A stretch of 27,462 nt of DNA, from NCBI GenBank assembly GCA_019057775.1, contig JAHLWT010000203.1:1-27462 (forward strand). Direction: 5' to 3'. Below, in pieces: positions 17,710-24,987 of this stretch. Within the stretch, counting starts at the first letter, position 1, and each line of letters starts with the position of its first letter. A program made the translations under genes and the position numbers. Source of the DNA: Promethearchaeota archaeon (GTDB lineage: Archaea > Asgardarchaeota > Lokiarchaeia > Sigynarchaeales > SOKP01). The notes under the pieces were generated by a model. The model worked only from the letters and a program-made list of their open reading frames with translations, made no database searches and was not told where the DNA came from.

Positions 17710-17733
17710 TCCTAAATTTTAAGTATTTTAGGA
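17710..17733 (+). other. Hairpin upstream of the LRR-TIR gene
   Basis: A seven-base-pair inverted repeat (TCCTAAA with TTTAGGA) has a ten-base loop and ends 30 bases before the LRR-TIR start. It could be an RNA leader hairpin or a protein-binding site. A run of A follows rather than T, so it is not a plus-strand terminator. Confidence 0.3.
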
Positions 17734-17762
17734 AAAAAACTAATTAAAGTGATAAAAATAAA

Positions 17763-19361
17763 ATGAAGGTAATTAAAGAACTTTCAAAACTTACCGGGAA
17801 GGAATTTAAAGAATTTGATTCTAAATTTCTTGATGGCAGTATGGATATTTCTGATTATCGTTATGCTATTCAGGAAGATAATATAATTTATATTGGTCTT
17901 GATTTAATTAAATTAAATTTAGCAGACACAGTTCTAAGAGAGATTGAAAATTCTATGAGCAATTTAAAACACCTGAGGGGGTTGACTATTGTTTATAACA
18001 GAAATAACGAAATTCCAGAGTTTATCAGTAATTTTAAAGATTTAGAAACATTAAATCTAAAGGGAAGTAAAATAAAAGTATTGCCTGAGTGGCTGAAAGA
18101 ATTCAAGAATCTTAATTATCTAAATTTAGAATACAACGATATACATTTACTACCAGGGTGGTTAGGGACATTGAGTAAACTGAAAACCCTTAAATTATTT
18201 AAAAACAATCTTGAATGGGATGAGACTAACCTTGGTATATTAAAGACTATATGTGAAAGCGGTGGTGAAATTACGGCATCAAGAGTAATAAGTCTCCAAG
18301 CACGTCATAATTTTCCAGTAGAAAAAATTGAAATCATACGTGAGTTTGAAAAGGAAAATATTGAAAAAGAGAAATCAAGTATTTATGCTAACCCAATTAA
18401 TTTGAAAGTAGAGGATGGAAAAGTTGTTGAATGGAAATTAAATGAATACAAAATTAATTTTTTACCTGCTAATTTTGGAGTATTCAATTCTCTAAGATCT
18501 TTAACAGTTACCCGTAGTCAAATAGAATCTTTACCAGAATCCTTTGGAGAATTAAAAAACTTGGAATCTCTTGATTTATCCAATAATAAGTTAAAATCTC
18601 TACCTGATTCTTTTGTGAATTTGACTTCAATAAAAAATCTAAATCTCAGTAATAATCAGCTAAGTGAGATCCCTACACAGTTATGGGCCCTTAAAGAGCT
18701 TACTGATTTAAATTTAAGCAATAATCCTTTTAATCCTGAGGATACAGTTATTTCACAAAAAGTTCCAGATTTAATCAGAAAATACTTAAGGAAGAAAGCA
18801 ACCATTAGAATTTTTATTTCCCATGCGGTTATTGATTTTGAGCCTTATCACATAAGAGATCTTGTAGATTACCTAGTAAAACAAAAAGAAATCTCGCAAG
18901 TCTTTTTTTGTGAGGAAGATCTTGCGGGTAATATTGATGAATGGATGTTAGATGCTGTGCAAAAATGCCAGTTAATCTTATTTATTGGTACGCAAAAGTC
19001 AGTTTTTAATTCCCCGGATTGTGCAAATGAATTACAACTTGCAGATAAATTTGCTATCCCCGTTATCCCATTAAAAGGTAGTGATATAGATTGGCCAGAT
19101 TTAGCAGAAATAAATCTTTCTCGTGAACTTGGGTTAGAATTTGATAAAGAAAACTTCAATGAATTTTGTGGTAATTTATATCAATATATTCTCAATGTCA
19201 AGCAGGAAATTAATTTAATGGATAAAGAAGCACGCCACAAAGGAATAACGGATATTTATGAGAGATTTCGGTTAATACTAGAAGAAACCATCAGTGATGT
19301 GAAGAGAAAAATGGACAATTTAGCAGAAAGAATTTCGAAACTCGAAGAAAAAATAAATTAA
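17763..19361 (+). CDS. Leucine-rich-repeat protein with C-terminal TIR domain
   Basis: This is a cytoplasmic protein of 532 residues. Two LRR blocks (about 41-150 and 220-325) carry the LxxLxLxxNxL pattern, for example NLESLDLSNNKLKSLP. A TIR domain follows at about 346-475 with IFISHAV, the CEEDLAGN loop and SPDCANEL. E423 in that last motif occupies the position of the catalytic glutamate of TIR NAD-hydrolases. A coiled coil (about 500-532) ends the protein and could drive oligomerisation. There is no NB-ARC ATPase. The start has AGTGAT nine bases upstream. TIR-LRR proteins suggest innate immunity or signalling, but no companion defence genes are adjacent; the next gene is pyrF. Confidence 0.85.
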   Translation: MKVIKELSKLTGKEFKEFDSKFLDGSMDISDYRYAIQEDNIIYIGLDLIKLNLADTVLREIENSMSNLKHLRGLTIVYNRNNEIPEFISNFKDLETLNLKGSKIKVLPEWLKEFKNLNYLNLEYNDIHLLPGWLGTLSKLKTLKLFKNNLEWDETNLGILKTICESGGEITASRVISLQARHNFPVEKIEIIREFEKENIEKEKSSIYANPINLKVEDGKVVEWKLNEYKINFLPANFGVFNSLRSLTVTRSQIESLPESFGELKNLESLDLSNNKLKSLPDSFVNLTSIKNLNLSNNQLSEIPTQLWALKELTDLNLSNNPFNPEDTVISQKVPDLIRKYLRKKATIRIFISHAVIDFEPYHIRDLVDYLVKQKEISQVFFCEEDLAGNIDEWMLDAVQKCQLILFIGTQKSVFNSPDCANELQLADKFAIPVIPLKGSDIDWPDLAEINLSRELGLEFDKENFNEFCGNLYQYILNVKQEINLMDKEARHKGITDIYERFRLILEETISDVKRKMDNLAERISKLEEKIN

Positions 19362-19449
19362 ATGAATATTAATCTCGATTTAATATAATTTAAATATTAT
19401 ATTAAAAACTCTTTTTTAATACAAATAAATAATAATTTCATGAAAAATA

Positions 19450-20370
19450 ATGCAATTTGTTGAAAAGTTAATTCAATTAGTTAAGGAAAAGAAGAGTGTT
19501 GTTTGTATGGGACTTGATCCTCGATTAGAGCAAGAGGGGCAAATCCCAAGATTTCTTATAGAAGAATTGGAAGAACCAGATAAAATAATATTAGAATTTA
19601 ACAAACAACTGATTGAAAACACCCATGATTTAATCCCTGTGATAAAACCTCAAATCGCTTTTTATGAAAGATATGAGGCATTGAGGGCGTTAAAAGAAAC
19701 AATAAAATATGCTCATAAAAATGATTTACTTGTTATTTTAGATTCAAAAAGGAATGATATTGGTTCTACATCCGAGGCTTATGCTCATTCTATGTTCAAA
19801 AATTACAATGCCGATGCATGCACTATAAATGCGTATCTTGGTTTTGATGGAGTAAAACCCTTTCTGAAATTTAAAGAAAAAGGAATATTTGTATTAGTGA
19901 AAACTTCAAATCCAAGCAGCAGTGAATTCCAGGATTTATTTAGTGTGAAACTTAACAATATTTCAACAGGAATAACTGAAACAAAAATTAAAAATGTAAT
20001 TCTGAAGAGGAATTATATACACCTCGCTGAATTAATTCGAGACTGGAACTTACATCTGCAAAAAATTTCTGGTTTTACGAATCTTGGAGCCGTAGTTGGA
20101 GCAACTTATCCCCAAGAGTTGAAAAATATCAGAGAAATAATAAAAAGTTCAATGATTTTGCTTCCCGGTTATGGCGCCCAAGGAGCTCAAGCAAAAGACA
20201 TAAAACACGGATTTTTTAACAATGGTCTTGGCGCAATAGTGAATTCATCAAGGGGAATAATTTATGCTTATAATAAAACTAAAAATTATGCCCCCGAGAA
20301 ATTTGGAAAAGCATCTAGGGACGAAATACTCGATATGAATATGAAAATTAATAAAGAAATTGGAATTTAG
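19450..20370 (+). CDS. pyrF: Orotidine 5'-phosphate decarboxylase
   Basis: This catalyses the last step of UMP synthesis, decarboxylation of OMP. It has 306 residues and belongs to the longer (type 2) pyrF subfamily, not the short archaeal form of about 210-230 residues. The substrate-binding CMGLDPRLE is at 19-27 and the catalytic DSKRNDIGST at 98-107, with K100 and D103 as the key pair; an INAYLGFDGVKPF segment follows. The C-terminal LLPGYGAQGAQ is the phosphate-binding loop. No other pyrimidine gene is in the window. The long subfamily in an archaeon hints at bacterial ancestry, which a tree would have to confirm. Confidence 0.92.
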   Translation: MQFVEKLIQLVKEKKSVVCMGLDPRLEQEGQIPRFLIEELEEPDKIILEFNKQLIENTHDLIPVIKPQIAFYERYEALRALKETIKYAHKNDLLVILDSKRNDIGSTSEAYAHSMFKNYNADACTINAYLGFDGVKPFLKFKEKGIFVLVKTSNPSSSEFQDLFSVKLNNISTGITETKIKNVILKRNYIHLAELIRDWNLHLQKISGFTNLGAVVGATYPQELKNIREIIKSSMILLPGYGAQGAQAKDIKHGFFNNGLGAIVNSSRGIIYAYNKTKNYAPEKFGKASRDEILDMNMKINKEIGI

Positions 20371-20378
20371 TTAAAATT

Positions 20379-20798
20379 TTATAGTAAACTAATAAGTTTG
20401 TCCATATTATCTCCTAAAAGATACATCGCACCTGAAATTGGAATAATAATAAGAAGAACGACAACTGTTGATTTTTTAATTCCTAGCTTGTGAATTACAT
20501 TGATTACATTGACATCAATAAATGCAGAAAATATAATAACCGCAGCAATCAATCCCCTATCTATTCCCTCATTATCGAGGTCTCCTGTTATGCCACTTAA
20601 CATTAGCGGTACACTTATAAAAAAGATTACCGATACTTGCAAGAAGAATGACCCAAATACCCATTTCGCATTTGTTTTAACTTCTGCTTTAGTTATAGCT
20701 AATGCTATCGCAAAAATAAGAACTCCCACTAGTAATAATACACCTACCATAATGAATGGCATATATTGTTCAAGTTCAGTGCTAGTAAGAAAGAACAA
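20379..20798 (-). CDS. Small four-helix membrane protein, unknown function
   Basis: I do not recognise this family. It is about 139 residues with four hydrophobic segments (roughly 15-37, 47-67, 85-105 and 110-130 from the chosen start) and short polar loops. The start chosen is TTG 20798 because AGGTGAT (20809-20803) lies four bases upstream. The frame can also be read from GTG 20807, but that codon lies inside the ribosome binding site. The layout of small helices with a conserved-looking TKAEVKTNAKW loop resembles the c-subunit or small integral proteins often annotated as hypothetical. It is convergent with pyrF, with an eight-base gap. Confidence 0.6.
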   Translation of the reverse strand: MFFLTSTELEQYMPFIMVGVLLLVGVLIFAIALAITKAEVKTNAKWVFGSFFLQVSVIFFISVPLMLSGITGDLDNEGIDRGLIAAVIIFSAFIDVNVINVIHKLGIKKSTVVVLLIIIPISGAMYLLGDNMDKLISLL

Positions 20799-20802
20799 TT
20801 GT

Positions 20803-20809
20803 ATCACCT
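20803..20809 (-). promoter_or_regulatory. Ribosome binding site deciding the small membrane protein start
   Basis: AGGTGAT on the minus strand, four bases before TTG 20798, is a near-perfect Shine-Dalgarno. It argues for the TTG over the upstream GTG, which is part of the site. Confidence 0.5.
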
Positions 20810-20873
20810 AATCTTGTAAAAGTTTAGTTTTTAGAAACAAAAATTGTTTATTAATTATATTTTAATAGATTGG

Positions 20874-20889
20874 TTATAAAAGATATAAG
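20874..20889 (+). promoter_or_regulatory. Possible TATA box of the hdrA-mvhD operon
   Basis: TTATAAAAGATATAAG lies about 110-125 bases upstream of the hdrA ATG. Transcription from about 25 bases downstream would give a leader of roughly 95 bases. Resemblance only. Confidence 0.35.
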
Positions 20890-20998
20890 AAAGGTTTTTG
20901 ATTTAAATTTATTTAATTAGAATTAATCATTTAAATTTGCAATATATCAAATTTTTATAATTGGAGGAAGTAAAAAAGTTAAAAAGGTAAAACATGCA

Positions 20999-22978
20999 AT
21001 GGTAGAAACTGAGAAAGAAGTTATTCAAAACGACGAAGAAATTCCAAGGATTGCTGTATATGTCTGTCGTTGAGGACTCAATATTGCAGAGATTATTGAT
21101 ACCGAAGCTCTTAGTGAATATGCCAAAACTCTTCCGAATGTGGTAGAGGCTATAGATTATATTAGTCTTTGAACCGAACCAGGGGCAGAATTTATCAAGG
21201 AGAAGATGGTAGAAAGCAACGCGAATAGATTAGTAGTAGCAGCATGTACGCCTAAGACTCATGAACCCGTGTTTAAGAGCGTTCTTGAATCTATGGATCT
21301 TGACTCGTCCTTTCTGGAGTTTTGTAATATACGCGAGCATGCTAGTTTTGTACATAGACAAGACAAGAAAGGCGCTCAGAAGGTTGCTGAAGATGTCCTT
21401 CGATCTGCCGTAGCTAGAGCCGCAGTTTTAGAAAAAATACTCATAAAAGAAGTTGATATTACGAAGAAGGCTTTAATAATTGGTGGTGGCGTAGCAGGAT
21501 TATCAGCAGGAATTGATTTGGCTGAAGAGGGCTTTGAAGTGCACTTAGTAGAAAAGAGGCCTACTATAGGAGGAAAAATGGCAATGTTAGATAGAACTTT
21601 CCCCACGGATGATTGTAGTATCTGAATATTAGGACCAGTTATGCTTCAATCAGCAAGAACTGAAGGATTCACCTTACATACATATAGTGAAGTTGAAGAA
21701 GTTACTGGTTTTGTTGGAAATTTCAAGGTAAAGATCAGGAAGAGAGCTCGGTATGTTAATAAAGACTGTAACGGCTGTGGTGCTTGCTGGGAAGTTTGCC
21801 CAGCTTATGGATACAATGAATTCAACGAAGGAATGGATTCAAGAAGAGCTATTTATTCTTCATTTGCTCAAGCAGTTCCCTCCTTAGCTCAAATTGATAT
21901 GGACAGATGTATAAAATGTGAGTTATGTAAAGGTGCTTGTGAAGTAGATGCTATAGATTTTGATCAAGAAGATGAGATCCTAGAAATAGAAGTAGGATCT
22001 ATCGCAGTTGCTACAGGTTGGGATGAATTCGAACCACCAACAGGATATTTAGGCTACAATCTGTATCCCAATGTCATAACTCAACTGAAACTTGAAAGAA
22101 TGTTAGCTCCAAATGGTCCAACAGTAGGACATCTTTTCCGACCTTCAGATGGGAAGGAACCAAAAAGAATCTTATTTATTCAGTGCGTGGGATCAAGAGA
22201 CTTAAATATGAATACTTATTGTAGCTCGGGTGTTTGCTGTATGATTACTATAAAAAATAGTAAATTGATAAAGCAACATTCTCCAGATACAGATATTACT
22301 GTTGCCTATATGGATATGCGAGCTGCTGGTAAAGATTATGAAGAGTATTTTACAGCTTCGAGAAATGAGGGTATTAAATACATTAGAACAAATGTTTCCA
22401 GAATAAAAGAAGATCCTGAGACTCGAAATCTTAAAATCGTAATGCAGAATACTTTAAGTTCAGCGGGATTAAGAGAACTTGAATATGATTTAGTCATCTT
22501 ATCTGCTGCGATGGTTCCTGCGAAAGGCGTTGGAAAAATTCAAAAAATACTAAAATTAGAAAATAGTCAAGATGGATTTTTTAAAGAATTCCATGCGAGA
22601 CTTAACCCAATAGACACGAAAATACCTGGAATCGTTTTAGCTGGTGTTGCTCAAGGTCCAAAATCGATTGTTGAATCAATAGCTCATGGCAGGGCAGCAG
22701 CGTCATCATTAGCTAGATTAATGGGAAAAGATAAATATAGAATTCTATTGATACGGGCTACGGTTGAAAAAGAACGGTGTGCCAAATGCGGTTTATGTGA
22801 ACTCAATTGTCCATATAATGCAATTACTTTAAAAGATGATGGAGCAGAAGTTAATGAGATACTATGTAGAGGTTGCGGAGCGTGCTTGGCTAATTGTTCA
22901 TCAGAATCAATTACCCTCAGATATTATAGAGAGCCTCAATATGAAAGACAAATTGATGCAATATTGGAGGAGATTTAG
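20999..22978 (+). CDS. hdrA: Heterodisulfide reductase subunit A, selenoprotein with three selenocysteines
   Basis: HdrA is the FAD-containing, electron-bifurcating core subunit of heterodisulfide-reductase-type complexes. The gene reads continuously for 659 residues, the normal length, only if three in-frame TGA codons are decoded as selenocysteine (U): 21071 (residue 25, CRUG), 21170 (residue 58, LUTEPG) and 21623 (residue 209, CSIU). Methanogen HdrA has Cys at each of these sites (CHCG, MCSDPG, CSIC). The FAD loop GGGVAG is at 162-167. Four ferredoxin-type motifs have Cys at 257/260/263/267, 304/307/310/314, 594/597/600/604 and 623/626/629/633. Conservation flanks every TGA, and TGA is a normal stop elsewhere, so decay or a code change is unlikely. 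An automatic caller would break this into two fragments and lose the N-terminus. GGAGGAAG lies 29 bases before the ATG, unusually far; a weak AAGGT is closer. Confidence 0.92.
21071..21073 (+). other. UGA selenocysteine codon 1 of hdrA (residue 25)
   Basis: TGA in the context C-R-TGA-G-L, aligned with the second Cys of the CxC motif at the N-terminus of HdrA. Confidence 0.88.
21170..21172 (+). other. UGA selenocysteine codon 2 of hdrA (residue 58)
   Basis: TGA in S-L-TGA-T-E-P-G, aligned with the Cys before SDPG in methanogen HdrA. Confidence 0.88.
21623..21625 (+). other. UGA selenocysteine codon 3 of hdrA (residue 209)
   Basis: TGA in D-C-S-I-TGA-I-L-G-P, aligned with the Cys of the CSIC motif of the flavin domain. 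Confidence 0.9.
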
Positions 22979-22992
22979 AGAGGTTAAGAATC

Positions 22993-23472
22993 ATGACAAG
23001 TATATCGTATGGAGATATTAAAATTTTAGCATTTCTTTGCTGGAAATGAGGTTACGGAGCAGGAGATATGGCAGGGACAATTAGAGCTCAATACCCAGCT
23101 ACTCTTAGACCAGTTAGAATTAACTGCTCTGGAAGAGTTACTCCTTCTTTAATGATGAGAGCAATAGGTAAAGGAGCTGATGGTGTTGCTATTGGTGCCT
23201 GATATAGTGGCGAATGCGATTATGAAACAGGCAATTTAGTTGCTGAGAAAAATGTTATATACACAAAGGAAATCTTAAAAACTGTGGGAATATCACCAGA
23301 AAGGATTCAGCTGTTTCATTGCAGTGCAGCTGAGGGACAAAAGTTTCAAAATGAAGTTACTCGTATTTCAGAAAAAATCCAAACGTTGGGCAGTAATCCT
23401 CTTAAGAATTCGAACTCTTCAAAAAAAGAAGCATCGGATTCAAAAATCAATAAACAGAAACAAACCGAATAG
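22993..23472 (+). CDS. mvhD: MvhD/VhuD-type [2Fe-2S] electron-transfer subunit, selenoprotein with two selenocysteines
   Basis: This subunit passes electrons from a hydrogenase or other donor to HdrA. The reading frame gives 159 residues with two internal TGA codons, at 23047 (residue 19, CWKU) and 23200 (residue 70, AUYSGEC). Both align with cluster-binding Cys of MvhD (CNWC and GCHPGDC). The rest matches the family: YGAGDMAGT, INCSGRV, MRAIGKGADGV, and a late HCSAAEGQKFQ. A hydrophilic Ser/Lys-rich tail of about 25 residues after the core is not usual. The ATG is 14 bases after the hdrA stop, so the two genes form an operon. Without selenocysteine decoding only the last 62 codons would be called. 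Confidence 0.92.
23047..23049 (+). other. UGA selenocysteine codon 1 of mvhD (residue 19)
   Basis: TGA in C-W-K-TGA-G-Y-G, at the second Cys of the CxxC cluster motif. Confidence 0.9.
23200..23202 (+). other. UGA selenocysteine codon 2 of mvhD (residue 70)
   Basis: TGA in G-A-TGA-Y-S-G-E-C, aligned with the first Cys of GCHPGDC in MvhD. Confidence 0.9.
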
Positions 23473-23533
23473 AATGAACTATTCAAAAAAATGTTAGTTG
23501 AGTAGTGACTTACCTTGCAAAGGTTTCGGGTTT
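23462..23533 (+). ncRNA. Candidate SECIS element, eukaryote-like core
   Basis: This hairpin spans the mvhD stop and continues into the 3' region. The core is ATGA (23474-23477) opposite TGA (23506-23508), allowing the tandem G.A pairs of the eukaryotic SECIS quartet (G76.A08 and A77.G07 in last-two-digit numbering). Above it, eight pairs join 23479-23486 with 23498-23505, with one G.T wobble. The 11-base apical loop (23487-23497) begins with five A, matching the unpaired AA of eukaryotic SECIS. Below the core, 23462-23469 can pair with 23525-23533 with one bulged base, enclosing a small side hairpin (ACCTT/AAGGT at 23512-23524). The stem above the core is shorter than in eukaryotes (12-14 pairs). 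Its position after two selenoprotein genes supports the role. Confidence 0.6.
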
Positions 23534-23636
23534 ATATTTAATATTTTTTTTAAAATTTTATATCTTTTTCTTAATTTTTTATGTTATAATTAATTCTTAA
23601 TCTTATTATTAAATTTTAAATTTATGTGAGCTAAAG

Positions 23637-24935
23637 ATGGGAAAAAATACTGCGAAGCAATTAAAAAAAGCAGAACAACTTTATAAGGCAATGCAATATA
23701 AAAGAGCCGCAAAATTATTTAATTCTCTTGGAAATGAATTTTTAAATTTAAAGAATTTTGAAGTTGCTAAAGATTGTTTTTTTAATGCTGCTAAATGTAT
23801 AATGAATGAGGAAAAATTTTTGATTGGATTAGATGCTTTAAGAAATGCGGGAAATGCCTCTCTTTTTGAACTTAATTTTAATGAAGCTAATGAATTTTAT
23901 TTAGATGCTCTAGAATATGTACCTAGCATACGGAATAATACAGAGCGGAATTTCAATTACATTTTATTTTCATGTTTATCATATTTATGCTCATTTGTAA
24001 ACGGAAAACATGAAGAAGGGATAAACTTAATTAAAAAAATTAGAAGTTATGTAGATGATGCTTATTTTAAAGAAAACCCATTAATCCGGTTAATAAAGGA
24101 CATCACTATTGCATTAAAAGATAAAAAAGAGAACTATTTAGATAAAATTGAAAGAGAATTTAATGATATCAAATTTCGTGAAGGAGAAACGATTTTAGCA
24201 AAACACGCATTAGTAATTGTTAAAACAAATATATCTTTAAAAACTACTGTAAGTCTTGATAAAAATGAATATACTACCAATGAAATGATAAATCTCAAGC
24301 TAGTCATTGATTCAAAACCCCTCTTAGGTATTCTTAAAAATCCATTCTTTAATTATGAATTGAAAGAATTAAGAATTTCTAAAATTGGATTAGCTCTATC
24401 CGATAACTTCACTTCTCATAAAAAACCAGAATTACCGGTTGTTATAAAACCAGGTCAGACTCAAAAATTAGAATTCTTAATTAAACCACATTTCCAGATG
24501 GATCAGTCATTTATTGGGCCGTTTAAACTAAATTCAGATTTAGACGGACATTTAATCTTTCTTTATGAAATTACTGATATAATTGTACCTATTTTAAAAT
24601 CTCCCCTTCCCTCATTGAATATATCAATTAAAAATCTGAGACCTCCTCTTATTGGGCAATCTTTTCCTTTAGAAATTTTAGTAGAAAATAAAAGTGAAGG
24701 TGAAGCTTTAGATCTAAACTTAGAAGTAGAATTCCCAGAACAAATTAAAGTAATGAGGGGAACTCTAAAAAAGCAAATATACTCTCTTAAATCAAATGAA
24801 AATATGAAATGGGAAATAAACCTTAAGCCTTTGGAAGCTGGTGATTACATTTTTAAAATAAAAACAAGATTTAATGATCCTGATCAAAACAACATTGAAG
24901 AATTTAATGAGTTCCCTTTTTCAATAAAATTATAA
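23637..24935 (+). CDS. Alpha-solenoid (SNAP/TPR-like) protein with C-terminal beta-sandwich domains, function unknown
   Basis: This 432-residue protein is not a family I can name with confidence. The N-terminal half (about 1-190) is helical, with repeated A/L spacing (KKAEQLYKAMQYKRAAKLFNS, then DCFFNAAKC, and ANEFYLDALEY), like TPR or alpha-SNAP solenoids. The C-terminal half (about 195-432) alternates beta strands and reads as two Ig-like or adaptin-ear-like sandwiches, e.g. FPLEILVENKSEGEALDLNL. There is no signal peptide or membrane helix. This order is reminiscent of eukaryotic trafficking proteins such as TRAPP-associated TPR/Ig subunits, but that is an inference. It starts 164 bases after mvhD and 52 bases before AMP phosphorylase. 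Confidence 0.6.
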   Translation: MGKNTAKQLKKAEQLYKAMQYKRAAKLFNSLGNEFLNLKNFEVAKDCFFNAAKCIMNEEKFLIGLDALRNAGNASLFELNFNEANEFYLDALEYVPSIRNNTERNFNYILFSCLSYLCSFVNGKHEEGINLIKKIRSYVDDAYFKENPLIRLIKDITIALKDKKENYLDKIEREFNDIKFREGETILAKHALVIVKTNISLKTTVSLDKNEYTTNEMINLKLVIDSKPLLGILKNPFFNYELKELRISKIGLALSDNFTSHKKPELPVVIKPGQTQKLEFLIKPHFQMDQSFIGPFKLNSDLDGHLIFLYEITDIIVPILKSPLPSLNISIKNLRPPLIGQSFPLEILVENKSEGEALDLNLEVEFPEQIKVMRGTLKKQIYSLKSNENMKWEINLKPLEAGDYIFKIKTRFNDPDQNNIEEFNEFPFSIKL

Positions 24936-24987
24936 TCAAATTTTGTTTTATATATCTCTATCTTTTAATAAAAGGAAATAGCATATT

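Noticed and set aside
21071..21625. hdrA read as a decayed pseudogene because of three stop codons
   Set aside because: All three stops are TGA, none is TAA or TAG, each replaces a conserved Cys, and conservation continues on both sides.
22949..22966. Small hairpin near the end of hdrA as a second SECIS element
   Set aside because: The stem is bulged, its loop is three bases without AA, and it lies in coding sequence; nothing but proximity supports it.
22836..23021. Plus-strand open frame overlapping the end of hdrA and the start of mvhD
   Set aside because: It is out of frame with both selenoprotein genes and has no family features.
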